Below, piece by piece: positions 25,985 to 36,266 of a stretch of DNA of 64,000 nucleotides. The notes under the pieces are model-generated. The model was not told the DNA's origin. It saw only the letters and a program-made list of their open reading frames with translations, and did no database searches. Location: NCBI RefSeq assembly GCF_000661915.1, contig NZ_CP007509.1, positions 2,046,001-2,110,000 of the forward strand. Reading direction: 5' to 3'. Numbering within the stretch: position 1 is the first letter of the stretch; each line of letters starts with the position of its first letter. This DNA is from Stutzerimonas decontaminans (GTDB taxonomy: Bacteria > Pseudomonadota > Gammaproteobacteria > Pseudomonadales > Pseudomonadaceae). The position numbers were made by a program, and so were the translations under genes.

Positions 25985-27721
25985 TTAGGAGTGCACGTTG
26001 TCAATTATTCGCTGTGCATAGGCGGCAGCCTGTTTTGCGTAGATTCCCTTGGCAGCCTCGGGGAGAAACACGTGGAGCAAGGTTCTGGCACGTGAGAGGC
26101 CTGCGTAGTGCAGCATCGAACAAAACTCCTGCCCGATATCGGCCATATCGATCGCGATGACGACGCGACGCTCGAGACCCTTGAACGCATGCATCGTGGA
26201 GAACACCATATCTCCGGGTAACGACTCGGCTGCATCTACCAATGGCACTCCTCCGATCTCCGTTAGGGCGGAAACGGAAGAGTTTTCTCTTCGCCTGGTC
26301 GACAGGATCGCAATGTCGCTCGGCAACACGTCCTGGTTGTGTAGTTGGGCAACCAGATCGTTTAGCCGTGAAATCAGATCTGGATGATCACGATAATAAA
26401 CATTCGCACACTCGGGACCTTCCGGTGCACCGATCAGCGCCAGGTCAATCCCGGAAACAATCGATCCCTGGACTGCCACCTGCCGGGTGTTCCGGCAATT
26501 TTCGAACAGATCGTCGTACGCGGGCTGTGCTTCCGAAAGCCGCCGTTCCACCAATTCTTGGATCTCGCTCCCATATATATTCTGCATGCGATCGAAAAAG
26601 ATGTGCCAACTGCCTCTGTTTAGGCCTGGCCCACCCAGGATGTAGTCGAATGCGTCTAGATTTTGAGGGGTTAAAAGGTCCTGCGCTTCATCGACAATGA
26701 GCGCATCCCAAGCCGCAAGGTCACACTCGATGGCAGCCTCTAGGAACACAAGCGGAAAGACTTCGGCGAACAAATGGTGCTCATCCGTTGCGTCAGAAAG
26801 TCTATTTTCAAGACCGGCGCGCCCAATGACCTCCCGATATAGGGCATGCACATGCTGGATATCGATGCGCGCTCTGATTGGGTCTCCTTCCAGTGTCAGA
26901 CGCAGATGCTTCGCCAGCAAATTGTTGAAGCACAAAACCAACACTCGTTTGCCCTGCGCTGCCAGCTGTCGCGCCCTTTCCATCGCGATCACCGTTTTGC
27001 CAGTACCAGCCTGGCCCCGGACGATAGTTCGTGGGTTGGCTGCCATTCGGCGCGATACTCGTATCTGATCATTTGTTAGCCCTAGGAGCTCGGCATCAAT
27101 ACCTGTCAGGTAGCTCCCTAGGCTGAATGACGATTCGACATCCGGACGCAATATGCGTCGTGCTAGGTCAATGTCTTCCTTGGTAGGTAGTCGTGGCTTT
27201 CGTCCATGCCTGCTTTCGTACACTTGAGACCAGTGCCGTTCGAGCCTCCCAATATAGAAACCCAAGCTCTTATCGAACTCACGTTTGTCGAGCAACACGG
27301 CTTGCTCGATTTCGGCGCCAGTTGTGGTAAATCGCTCGTTGGGCATGACTACGCCGAAGCCCATCAGCAGATGATTAAATCTGGTATCTGCCTCGCTCAG
27401 ACGATTTCGCACTGCGAACATTGTTCCTTTCGCTTGCGTCCAAGGGTCTTCCTTCTTGCTATAGAACTGTCGAGCAGGGTCGCCGAACAACCAGATGCCG
27501 TCCGTGCAGGATACCTTCCCGCCCTTCACTTCGAGCGCGAAGAAACCCTTCGTTGAGAGCACGACAATGTCAGCTTCCCCCCAAATCTTAGTCGCATGCC
27601 CGTGCAGTCCCAGCGAGTGCATGACTACCCAAGTGCTATCCAAGTCGCGCCCAAGGCGCTCGTATACGATGCGCTCGCTATATGGGCACTCTTTGGGTTG
27701 TTCCGGAATAAGGATCGCCAT
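25985..27721 (-). CDS. NERD nuclease-UvrD-like helicase fusion
   Basis: A 578-residue protein. Residues 10-130 form a NERD nuclease-related domain (GEADIVVLSTKGFFALEVKGGKV, with the Asp and Glu-x-Lys). Residues 215-570 form an SF1 helicase: VRGQAGTGKTVIA near 235, LIVDEAQDLLTPQNLD near 335, MHAFKGLERRVVIAID and LSRARTLLHVF. It is the last gene of a minus-strand operon with two helicases and DrmB, three bases after drmB. By position it may supply the nuclease activity that a DrmC phospholipase-D protein gives in classical DISARM. The 210-bp gap to the convergent HNH gene holds nothing obvious. Confidence 0.85.
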   Translation of the reverse strand: MAILIPEQPKECPYSERIVYERLGRDLDSTWVVMHSLGLHGHATKIWGEADIVVLSTKGFFALEVKGGKVSCTDGIWLFGDPARQFYSKKEDPWTQAKGTMFAVRNRLSEADTRFNHLLMGFGVVMPNERFTTTGAEIEQAVLLDKREFDKSLGFYIGRLERHWSQVYESRHGRKPRLPTKEDIDLARRILRPDVESSFSLGSYLTGIDAELLGLTNDQIRVSRRMAANPRTIVRGQAGTGKTVIAMERARQLAAQGKRVLVLCFNNLLAKHLRLTLEGDPIRARIDIQHVHALYREVIGRAGLENRLSDATDEHHLFAEVFPLVFLEAAIECDLAAWDALIVDEAQDLLTPQNLDAFDYILGGPGLNRGSWHIFFDRMQNIYGSEIQELVERRLSEAQPAYDDLFENCRNTRQVAVQGSIVSGIDLALIGAPEGPECANVYYRDHPDLISRLNDLVAQLHNQDVLPSDIAILSTRRRENSSVSALTEIGGVPLVDAAESLPGDMVFSTMHAFKGLERRVVIAIDMADIGQEFCSMLHYAGLSRARTLLHVFLPEAAKGIYAKQAAAYAQRIIDNVHS

Positions 27722-27724
27722 CTG

Positions 27725-29623
27725 TTACTCTCTAGCCGCATCAGCAAAGAATCCCGACCACTGAACAAGGCCCGCGACCGGGGCGGAGCCGACAAGCATG
27801 GTACGATCCAATTCCCGATTAAACTTCTCGCAGGCCGTTTCAGGGACCAGCAGGCAACAGTGACAGGCCGCACCACTGACCCTTTCTCCAGATTGTTCCG
27901 GTTCGGTTTCCAGGCACACGGGGTCGCTGCCACACCAGCGCGCCGACCGAATAGCCCGCATGACGACCTTGGTCAACTGCGCGCGGTCCGCCAAGCGTAC
28001 AAGCCCGCCGAGGCTACCCTCAGAGTCTGGAGATCCCGTATAGATCAGCACACCGTTCATGGGGCCCAGTGCCCCATCTCCCTCGCTTACGTAGAGTCGT
28101 TCGCGTAATGAGGAGGATGAGTAGCCGCAGTCCACCGAGATGGTACGAATCAATGCATGGGCGAAGGAGTGCACCAGGAGCAATCGGGCCGTAATCGGGT
28201 ACTCGCGTTCACGACCTCGCTCGGATGCAACCGCAGCGGAGCGATGGTCCAGTGCTGCAACCCGCTCCGTCAGGCCGGGATTGGCTTTAACCCAGTCATC
28301 GATTGCATCCGTACGGAACCGAAGAAAGATTCCTTCTCCGCGTATCTCCGCCGCTGGCAACCAGTTTCGAAGCGTTTTTGAAATCGGTGCAATCGCACCC
28401 TTGGTCAATGCATCACGCATACGTTCCGGACTAACCGGATAGGGCTCCACTCGTGTGAATCCCGCCAGCGCACGCACTTCGCGCAGACGAGATACGGCAC
28501 CGATGATATCGAACCACTTCGATAGTGAATCCGGCGCAGCTTCCACCCTGTTGCAGAATTGCGGCATCACGCCTGCAAAAACGGCATCGTCGCGGTCTCT
28601 GGAAAGTGCTTCGTACTCCTCCCGCCGCGAGTCAATCTCCGTTCGCCCGGACGGGTCTTCCAGCATCTTCTTTTTTTCCCTGTACGCGATCAACAAGGCG
28701 GTTTGCTCAACGCCAAGGGACTCGGCAATTCCGATAAGTGCCGGAATAACTGCTTCCTCTGGCAGAGCACCCAGAGAAAGCCACTGATCAGTTATGACTT
28801 GAAAGGCCGCTTCAGATGCGGGCGGGATCGACAGTGCCGATGCAACGACGGGGAAGTGCACATTGGATGCGCCGCGCTGGATCACTCGTGGCGCTGCATC
28901 GCAGCCTTCCTGGCGGTCATGCAGCCACGGACGACTGCCTCGACAACTTTGACCCTTCATGGCTTCAGGACGAAAGGCATCGCCCAGATATTCCTTGGCT
29001 CCGCAATTCTTGCATCTCACATACAGATCGGCCAGGGCGGCGGACCTGGCTTCAGACCTCAGTTCCAGTGTAGGCCGGTCGCATGACCCCTTATGACGAT
29101 GTGCCCACCACTCCCATGGGAAGTCATCAATGTGCCCCTTGGTACATGCAATCACAAAACGTACGGGCGTCGTGAGAATGGGCTTGGAGTGCGCTCGGCA
29201 TTCGAGTTCGCTGCCGTTGGCTGCCAGCTCGAATGGGGTGCCCTCCTGGCCGATTCGAAGGCACTGCGGGCATTGGTGCCATTTGGGGAAACGCACGACA
29301 GGCACTGCGTGCTCGGGGTCTACCTGACGTGTCGGCTTTAGCTCGACGGCAATGGGCGCAAGGCGGAAATGATCAACGCCGAGCAACACCTGCAGGCGAT
29401 CCTCTCCAATCGAGAGAGATGGCAGCCTGGTCACACGCTCCCAATCCTCCAAGCCCATCGGCATGTAAGAGCCCTTTTCAAGATCGACAATGGCTCCGAT
29501 ACCGTACGTCGTTATCAACTGGGATCGGCGGACCCGCCCCACCGGCTCGACTCCACCGGTTCCTTGGGCAGCCGAAACTGCGCTGGCCCCTCTCTTTGAG
29601 GTTCGGTTGAAGGTCGCCATCAT
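27725..29623 (-). CDS. drmB: DrmB-like DUF1998 protein (DISARM core)
   Basis: A 632-residue protein. The N-terminus has the DrmB signature RRSQLITTYGIGAIVDL. Several cysteine pairs follow (CPQC, CKNCG), and the C-terminal DUF1998 core reads ACHCCLLVPETACEKFNRELDR. DrmB forms a complex with the DrmA helicase in DISARM and is thought to load or recognise phage DNA. The start codon overlaps the drmA stop (ATGATG), so the two are coupled. Length is typical. Confidence 0.9.
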   Translation of the reverse strand: MMATFNRTSKRGASAVSAAQGTGGVEPVGRVRRSQLITTYGIGAIVDLEKGSYMPMGLEDWERVTRLPSLSIGEDRLQVLLGVDHFRLAPIAVELKPTRQVDPEHAVPVVRFPKWHQCPQCLRIGQEGTPFELAANGSELECRAHSKPILTTPVRFVIACTKGHIDDFPWEWWAHRHKGSCDRPTLELRSEARSAALADLYVRCKNCGAKEYLGDAFRPEAMKGQSCRGSRPWLHDRQEGCDAAPRVIQRGASNVHFPVVASALSIPPASEAAFQVITDQWLSLGALPEEAVIPALIGIAESLGVEQTALLIAYREKKKMLEDPSGRTEIDSRREEYEALSRDRDDAVFAGVMPQFCNRVEAAPDSLSKWFDIIGAVSRLREVRALAGFTRVEPYPVSPERMRDALTKGAIAPISKTLRNWLPAAEIRGEGIFLRFRTDAIDDWVKANPGLTERVAALDHRSAAVASERGREREYPITARLLLVHSFAHALIRTISVDCGYSSSSLRERLYVSEGDGALGPMNGVLIYTGSPDSEGSLGGLVRLADRAQLTKVVMRAIRSARWCGSDPVCLETEPEQSGERVSGAACHCCLLVPETACEKFNRELDRTMLVGSAPVAGLVQWSGFFADAARE

Positions 29624-32600
29624 TTATCTCCTGTCCTGCGAGCAATTGTCTTCAGCACGAAGGCGGAGGAAGGCTCTACTTCCCGCATCGATCCGGGGGT
29701 CGGCCAAGCCTGTCCTGCGCCGCCCGTGCTTTCCTCGGCAGAACACATGAGGTGGGGCGATGTTCGGCCAAACGGTGCCGCCTTCTTCCAGTATCGCAAC
29801 CGGCCTCCCGCAGCCTTCACATTCTCCGCCTGCAGTTCCCAGTGGTCCACGATTGCCTGGAGGCCGGTCAGGGTCGCGTCCTCTTCTGTTCCATCAGTAG
29901 CATCGGAGGCTCTTGTTAGAATGTGATCCAGCAAGCGTTGGACCTCGGGAGCATCTGCGTCGAACTGGAGCGCGTCCTCGTCGCGGTCCATGCCCGGCAC
30001 CAGATGTCGAACCACAGATGCGACGACCGCGTGCAGTGCCTTGTCTCTGGCCCTAGGGGCCCAGGGTGTGACACTGGTTGCTTCCACACTGCGATAGAGC
30101 GCGCTGTGGTAACTGCTGAAGTGTTCAAAATGTGCGAGATCTCTGGGGCGGCTAAAATTGTAGAGCGTAAAGACCAGACCTGGCCCATTTCGCCCTACAC
30201 GGCTGCTTGCTTGTATGTATTCTGCTGTGGACTTGGGTTGCCCGTTGACTACCATCAGGCCCAGCCGAGATACATCGACACCCACCGATATCATGTTCGA
30301 TGCAAGTACAGTGTCTTCCGGCTGCTCGTTAAACTCGCCTCGCGCTAACCCCTCATGGAAGTCGTGAAGCGAGGCTGACAAGGCCTGCAAAACTCCAGGC
30401 AGCTCACGCGAGGACTTGCGGCTGCTGAGTTCGACGGGCTGGCTCTCCAACTCTCGACGCGACGCACCAAGACGTGCGGCCAGAAAATCCATCTGGCGTG
30501 GTACGTCGTCCTGCATGAGCACATGTGCACCACCCAACTCCCGCAGGCTGTTGAAGTAGGCGACGCATGTCCAATAGGCGTCTATTGCGCGATGGTCTGC
30601 GATGCCCCGCTCCACCAGCGTGTGTGCCGCCTGAAGCAATGCAGCCACTAAAGCCTGCAGGGCAAACTTCGGGCTTCGCCCGGCAGTAGGTAGACCGAGA
30701 TAAAGCCGATCTGGTCCAACCGTGTCGCGTACGGCGAAAAATGAGTCGTCCGCGTCGAAGCCCGGTGGGGGAAACTGAAGCACGGAGCGGTCAAACAGCG
30801 CGCGCACCTGAGCAGCTGCCTGGCCGATAGTTGCGGTTGAACCAATTATCTTCGGCCTCACAACTCCGCGAGTGCAAAGCATGTCGATGGCCGTCTCGTA
30901 TAGCCCCGCCATCGAGCCCAGGGGACCGGAAATCAGATGCAGTTCGTCCTGAATGATCAAGCCAGGCGGCTCTCCGCCGTCTAGGCCAAACAGCGCGCGC
31001 ATCCTTGCAGAGCGGGGTATCTGGGCAAACTTGTCGATGGTGCCGATAAGTAGCGACGGTGGTGTTTCGAAAATGGTTTCGTCTACCGTGAGAATCGGCA
31101 GTGGGCTGCCCTGTGTTTCACATCCGTCGGTCTCGCAAACGATATCGATGCGAGGTTCCGTTGGGTGAGGGCGGAACGCGCTTGCGTGGAGACTCCCGCC
31201 GCAAACGGGACAATGAAGCAATTGTCTAGGGGTTGAGACCGGCTGCCGACCCAGTCGCTCCTCTGCAAGTACTTCACGTGCCTTTTCCATTCCATTCGGC
31301 GTACTGTCATCCCCAACATACAGTCCGAGGCTGATGCGTGCTTCACCCAAGCGGGTGTCGTGCTGGCGCATGAATTCGCAGGCGGTGATCAGCGCAGCCG
31401 CACGCTGGAACTGTTGCACCGTCAGCAGACGCAATGTGTATCGCATCAGAACATCCACGCCGCCCTTGCGGCAGACGACGGGGCTTACGAGGCGGCGATA
31501 AAAGATCTGGAAGGCCGTTAAGGCTAGATAGGCTTCTGTCTTGCCTCCTCCCGTCGGGAACCACAGCAGGTCCATGCACGTGCGGTCTTCACGTTCTGGG
31601 TTCACCAGACCGGGCAGGACCAGCAACATGAACCCCAGCTGGAAGGGACGCCACACAAGGGGGCGCGCCTTGTCACCCTTTGATGCATAGCGTGACTGCC
31701 TGTCCATTGCCTGATTTGCCAAGGCAAAGGCCAGCCAGGCGGAATCATCCTGTCTGAGCAGCAGTACACCGTCCCGCATGCGTCGGTGGGCGGACTGACA
31801 GCGTTCAAGATTGAAGGAGGCAGCCTTGGCTAGCGAACCGTCGAAGTTCGCGAGGCGCGGGACAAGCGATGAGTGGATCCATCGCTCGTAGTTCCCCACG
31901 AACGAGGTCAGGGCTCGGGTAACTGCGGCGCGCTCGTGCTCCTGTGCCAGGAATGCCGCGCTTAGGCCGCCGGGCTCGTTCGCCACAAAGTCTTTTAGAA
32001 GCGTATGCCCATCGGGACTGGTTCCTCGGACATGCGCCGATGGCAGCCAGGCGGTACCCACTTCTTGGACGGCATGTCCAGCGTGCTCGTCCCACACAGC
32101 TGCTACGCCATGCCCAACTGCAAATTCATGGACATCGCGATACAGCAGGGCGTTGCAGAGCGCGTCTTCATCCCCATCCTCGATCGGGGCGGTCCTGCGC
32201 GGCTGGATTGCCCCCTGTTCGCCATCGACGGCGCGGACTATCAGGCCAGCTTGGAATAGGCAGCTGGCGTCGCGCTGGGCATCATCATTGCCGCTCGCTT
32301 CATTGACGAGGGTAAATGTGAGGACTGACTGCCCATCTGTGTGCCGCAGTCGCAATCGCAGGGAGAGGTGATCATCTCTGACCCTGTTGCCGGAGGCATC
32401 CATAAACTCATTCAGCGTAAAATCGCCAGGAGCCTGGTCGGCTGGAATCGAAACCGAATAGCCGAGAACCCTGCGGGCCCAGCCACGACGTGGCATTCCG
32501 GCTGAAGATGGATTTTCTTTCACGCCTTGGTTTGGCTCTTCGGTACCGAATACGACAGGAAAATACCGAGCTGTCTGCCCGAGCGAGACTTCTACCGGCA

Positions 32601-32898
32601 CGCCCTGCTTCACGGACAGGGTCAGGCCGATCGAGCAGGGACGAATGGCGCGATACCCTGGTATCCCCTGCTCGATAATGGAGGCGGTGCTGCCGTCGCC
32701 GCTCCTTGCGTCGGCGGTCGCGTCACCATCATCCGCTTCTGCTCCAACGGGTGTTCCGCGTGGCCAGAGAATGCCTGTAAGGTAGGTGTCGACCGGCGCG
32801 GACGTCAGGACCTCGTCAGCCTGCAAAGGGCCCTGCAGCAGCGCGGTGGTCATCTCAACGATGGCTGTGCGAGCGAATTCCTTATTTTGCTTACTCAT
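29620..32898 (-). CDS. drmA: DrmA-like SF2 helicase (DISARM core)
   Basis: A 1,092-residue SF2 helicase. Motif I is WFPTGGGKTEAYL near residue 450, motif II is the DEAD-variant QDELHLISGPLG near 652, motif III is GSTATIG, and motif VI sits in AEYIQASSRVGRNGPG near 895. An acidic, possibly disordered loop follows the first 50 residues. Such large helicases pair with DrmB in DISARM. The gene lies seven bases after the UvrD-like gene and overlaps drmB by four bases. A methyltransferase is not in this operon, although a cytosine methyltransferase lies 12 kb away. Confidence 0.9.
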   Translation of the reverse strand: MSKQNKEFARTAIVEMTTALLQGPLQADEVLTSAPVDTYLTGILWPRGTPVGAEADDGDATADARSGDGSTASIIEQGIPGYRAIRPCSIGLTLSVKQGVPVEVSLGQTARYFPVVFGTEEPNQGVKENPSSAGMPRRGWARRVLGYSVSIPADQAPGDFTLNEFMDASGNRVRDDHLSLRLRLRHTDGQSVLTFTLVNEASGNDDAQRDASCLFQAGLIVRAVDGEQGAIQPRRTAPIEDGDEDALCNALLYRDVHEFAVGHGVAAVWDEHAGHAVQEVGTAWLPSAHVRGTSPDGHTLLKDFVANEPGGLSAAFLAQEHERAAVTRALTSFVGNYERWIHSSLVPRLANFDGSLAKAASFNLERCQSAHRRMRDGVLLLRQDDSAWLAFALANQAMDRQSRYASKGDKARPLVWRPFQLGFMLLVLPGLVNPEREDRTCMDLLWFPTGGGKTEAYLALTAFQIFYRRLVSPVVCRKGGVDVLMRYTLRLLTVQQFQRAAALITACEFMRQHDTRLGEARISLGLYVGDDSTPNGMEKAREVLAEERLGRQPVSTPRQLLHCPVCGGSLHASAFRPHPTEPRIDIVCETDGCETQGSPLPILTVDETIFETPPSLLIGTIDKFAQIPRSARMRALFGLDGGEPPGLIIQDELHLISGPLGSMAGLYETAIDMLCTRGVVRPKIIGSTATIGQAAAQVRALFDRSVLQFPPPGFDADDSFFAVRDTVGPDRLYLGLPTAGRSPKFALQALVAALLQAAHTLVERGIADHRAIDAYWTCVAYFNSLRELGGAHVLMQDDVPRQMDFLAARLGASRRELESQPVELSSRKSSRELPGVLQALSASLHDFHEGLARGEFNEQPEDTVLASNMISVGVDVSRLGLMVVNGQPKSTAEYIQASSRVGRNGPGLVFTLYNFSRPRDLAHFEHFSSYHSALYRSVEATSVTPWAPRARDKALHAVVASVVRHLVPGMDRDEDALQFDADAPEVQRLLDHILTRASDATDGTEEDATLTGLQAIVDHWELQAENVKAAGGRLRYWKKAAPFGRTSPHLMCSAEESTGGAGQAWPTPGSMREVEPSSAFVLKTIARRTGDK

Positions 32899-32904
32899 CC
32901 CTTC

Positions 32905-34842
32905 TCAAGCACCTTTTCGTTTGTAGGGTTTGAAATCAGCCGTTCCCGCCAAACTCACACCTAACCAGATGCGGCTGCTTCGCCAAGGCTCGGGAATCGA
33001 CTCTTCGCCCCGGGGTGGCACCGTGATCGTGACGACGTCGGAAATTCGCAGATTGAAGAGTCTGTTTGGGAGAGTGAACATTTTTGCCCACAGCAGATTC
33101 AGCAGATCTGAAGTCAACTGCATGGTAGTGCGCCCTATCAGCAGCGAGCTTCCGTCATCCTCCAAGAGATGGATGTCATAACGAGTGTCAATGGCCTTTT
33201 TGGCCTCGGTCCTTCGCAATTCAACCTTGCGACCACGAAGTGTCGTCCCATGCTGCAAAAGCTCTGTCTGGACTCGATTCGCCGCCTCCTCAGTGCCAAG
33301 CACATCGACCGATACGAAAGAGGCGGGATCGATGTCTCCTGGCAGCCCCGACTGCATATTGACCATCACGCTCCAAGAAACGTAGCGCCTACGGTTGTCT
33401 CGCATCTCCCGCTCATAGGGTGGGCGCCAAATGCAGTCTGCCTCCAGTCGGCTTAAGGTTTGGCTGGCTCTTGTAATTCCGACAAAGCCAATGTTCGCTT
33501 CTTCCACTGGGTCGTCCAATTCATCGTTCCCATCCGAAGAGTACGTGCCCAGCAGCGCGACATGGTCGAACTCCATCCCCTTGGCCTGATGAACAGTAGT
33601 GACATACACCGCCGCCTCCAGAACATCCTGACGATCTTCTGGAAACGCATCCGGCCAGGAAAGCCGATCACGCAGGGCTGCCACATCAATGGCAGAATCC
33701 GTGTCTGCGCCGCCGCTTGCCCTTAGAAGGCGTTGCCAAGCAATTTCTTTGGTAGGCAGGTGCAGCTGCTTCAAACTCGCCGGGCTTAGACGGCTGGACG
33801 TGCTGGAATACACTGCCGCGAATATTGTGGCAGTCAATTTCCGCACCCTAAGAGGGCCCAGCAGGGCCCCCACCCAAGCCGGTATCGTGTGGGTCTGCCC
33901 GGCCAGCTGCAGTTTTACGGGTACTGGAGGTGTATTCTGCTTGTTTCCGATCAGCATCTGCGCCAGCCGGATTGCCTCGCCATTGGTTCGCATCAGCACT
34001 GCGATCGAGCCAGGGGGCAGCTGCGCAAGCCAGTCAGGCCCGATCTTTTCTCCCGACTTGCTCACCGATAGAGATGCCAGATGGTTCCTGACGGCATCCA
34101 ACTTCTGGTCACCATCCAGGCGGCTGTCTCGCAGCACTTCACGCAGCTCCTCTGCCTGGCTTGCAAGGGGCTCGATCGAGCGATGATTTCGCGTCAGCTC
34201 GACTTCCTTCAGGCCTTCTGAAAAGAAGCGCTTTAGCTCCAGCCATGGGTCCTCGGCGGGCAAACTACCGGTTGCCCTGGCCGCAAAACGATAAATGGCC
34301 TGCGCCGGATCACCCAGAACGGTGAACCCCACTTGAGCACAGCTGCCATCGTTGAGACGACGCAACAGAGCCAGGACCATGTCAGACCGGACGCCTGGAA
34401 GGTCCTGAAACTCGTCAACGATTACATGGCGTATCGATCTAAGTCGCTCATGAACCTGCAAGGCATTTTCGTCGTTCAGGAGGTCTGTCAAGCTGGCGAT
34501 GTTTGCGTCATAGGTATTCTGCAGCAGGCTTCTCGGTTCGGCACCGTTCTGTCGCAGTACACGAAATGCCCATGCATCAAATGTTCGGATTGCGAGATGC
34601 CGTAGATCTTCAACGATGCCTTCTCCTAGCAAATCCAAACCGCCCAGGCGTCGGGCCAATGTGGCGACTGCACTGCGAGAGAAACTGAGTACGAGGATCT
34701 GTGCCGGATGTACGCCTTGACGCAGCAGGTGTACTAATCGAAGTGCGGAAACTTGGGTTTTGCCTGTCCCTGGTCCGGCGTTAACCAGCATCCATTGACT
34801 GATTGCTGCCCCAACAACTTCTTCTTGTTCTCGATCTAGCAT
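32905..34842 (-). CDS. UvrD/PcrA-type SF1 helicase of the DISARM-like operon
   Basis: A 645-residue SF1A helicase from ATG 34842, with AGGGAAGTG eight bases upstream. The Q motif LDREQEEVV is followed by LVNAGPGTGKTQVSA, then VDEFQDLPGVRSDM, GDPAQAIYRFA, TVHQAKGMEFDHVALLG and GITRASQTLSRL. The frame stays open to 35073 and a longer start is possible, because the extra residues look protein-like. It is the first gene of the operon UvrD-drmA-drmB-NERD helicase. It probably unwinds or tracks along DNA for the complex. Confidence 0.85.
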   Translation of the reverse strand: MLDREQEEVVGAAISQWMLVNAGPGTGKTQVSALRLVHLLRQGVHPAQILVLSFSRSAVATLARRLGGLDLLGEGIVEDLRHLAIRTFDAWAFRVLRQNGAEPRSLLQNTYDANIASLTDLLNDENALQVHERLRSIRHVIVDEFQDLPGVRSDMVLALLRRLNDGSCAQVGFTVLGDPAQAIYRFAARATGSLPAEDPWLELKRFFSEGLKEVELTRNHRSIEPLASQAEELREVLRDSRLDGDQKLDAVRNHLASLSVSKSGEKIGPDWLAQLPPGSIAVLMRTNGEAIRLAQMLIGNKQNTPPVPVKLQLAGQTHTIPAWVGALLGPLRVRKLTATIFAAVYSSTSSRLSPASLKQLHLPTKEIAWQRLLRASGGADTDSAIDVAALRDRLSWPDAFPEDRQDVLEAAVYVTTVHQAKGMEFDHVALLGTYSSDGNDELDDPVEEANIGFVGITRASQTLSRLEADCIWRPPYEREMRDNRRRYVSWSVMVNMQSGLPGDIDPASFVSVDVLGTEEAANRVQTELLQHGTTLRGRKVELRRTEAKKAIDTRYDIHLLEDDGSSLLIGRTTMQLTSDLLNLLWAKMFTLPNRLFNLRISDVVTITVPPRGEESIPEPWRSSRIWLGVSLAGTADFKPYKRKGA

Positions 34843-35321
34843 CACTTGCACTTCCCTGACTGCGTTTGGTTCTTTGTCTGCCGCAAAACTCGACAAGGTT
34901 CGGACCCGGCCAGGCGTCGCAAGATCGTTTGCAACGCCGAGGTTAGCTTCTTTGTTTACCGTCGCTGTAACCTTTGCATTCCATACCCAGCGGTGTAAAC
35001 CGAAAGTCAAACTGGAAATCCAGATTCGAACGGGGAAGCGCTCTCGTTCTTGGCGATTGCCCCGGCCCGTCAATAATGCGGTATACGACCGAAACGTGCT
35101 GCATGGTGATATCTCTTCGCTAACAAGACGTCCCGTTTTTCCATGCGGGAGCTATGTCTCCGACCGGCTTCGTTCAGCGCCCCCAGGGGCACCTGCCTGC
35201 GCTGCGGTAACAGGACGGGGCTCAGGTAGTGATCGCAAACCAGATGACTTCGTTTCGCATCATGCGACTGTGGAATCTTCATGTATGATATCAATATGAT
35301 CTCACGGCAGTGGGGCTATTA

Positions 35322-36119
35322 ATGGAGTCTGCAGTGAGCGGGCAAGGGAAGGCTGGATACTTGGGATGCACGGATATGCACACGACGCGTGACCAAGACC
35401 TCGCCGAAGCCTACACCAAGGTTCTTACAACCTTCGATCTGTCACGATTCCGTCCCGTGGACACCGGCCTGGCCGGGATCTTCCTGCCTTCGGCCCCCGT
35501 CGGTCCAGTGAAGCTGATGATCGTAGGACAGGAGACGCGAGGCTGGCTGGGCAGCTTCGCGAAGGTATATGACACTCCGCTGCAGGAGTACGTCGCGGCT
35601 TCGATGGCTCGTCACCGTGATCTGCTCGCAGGACCGCCCAGAGGCTCGCGGTTCGCGCAATTCCATCGCGAGGCGCAGCGGAAACTGAGAACTGTCGAGG
35701 GCTCGGTTGCGTGGCACAACCTGTTCTCCATCAGTTTCAAGGAAAGGTCGCCGATCGCCAGCAAGGCGATGGGCCTGATAGCCGAAGTGTCAAAGCAGTT
35801 ACTAGTGAAGCAGATCCAGCTGCTGCAGCCGCGAGCCATTCTCTTTGTTACCGGTGCGGGATATGACCGGTACCTCAAGGCATGCTTCGACGGCCGCATC
35901 CAGGACAGTTGCGTCGTCGAGCCCCGGCGGCTCTGGCGGTTCCGCATGGGCGACACCCTTTGCCTGAGGACGACTCATCCCCGGTTTGCCACCGGCAATC
36001 CCCATCGCGTGCAGGCACTGCAGGAAGTCGCGGATGAACTGGCGTGTCCCCGCTCCCCGGCATCCAATGCCCATAGTCCCCAGGGCTGCGTCAGCCGGAC
36101 GATGTCGGCGCTACTGTGA
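35322..36119 (+). CDS. Possible uracil-DNA-glycosylase-like protein
   Basis: A 265-residue protein; ATG 35322 is chosen because GTGGGG lies seven bases upstream (ATG 35376 is an alternative). It contains KLMIVGQETRGWLG near residue 65, LQPRAILFVTGAGYDRYLKACF near 170, and a late CLRTTHPRF. This order (glycine-rich first motif, mid-sheet strand, HP motif) is that of the uracil-DNA glycosylase superfamily, though catalytic residues are not clear. It diverges from the DISARM-like operon and starts a run of three plus-strand genes. Confidence in the family is low; that it is a gene is likely. Confidence 0.55.
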   Translation: MESAVSGQGKAGYLGCTDMHTTRDQDLAEAYTKVLTTFDLSRFRPVDTGLAGIFLPSAPVGPVKLMIVGQETRGWLGSFAKVYDTPLQEYVAASMARHRDLLAGPPRGSRFAQFHREAQRKLRTVEGSVAWHNLFSISFKERSPIASKAMGLIAEVSKQLLVKQIQLLQPRAILFVTGAGYDRYLKACFDGRIQDSCVVEPRRLWRFRMGDTLCLRTTHPRFATGNPHRVQALQEVADELACPRSPASNAHSPQGCVSRTMSALL

Positions 36120-36266
36120 GCTAGACCAAGGGGGCCGCGGGAATTGCCCGCGTGCCCAGTCGCAATCATTATTTTGGAGATCGGGATGCTGCATGCGATC
36201 AGCAGGAAAAAGACCTGTCTGCATCACCGGTACCTCGGGCACAGGGAGGAGGGTGAACGTCGCGTG

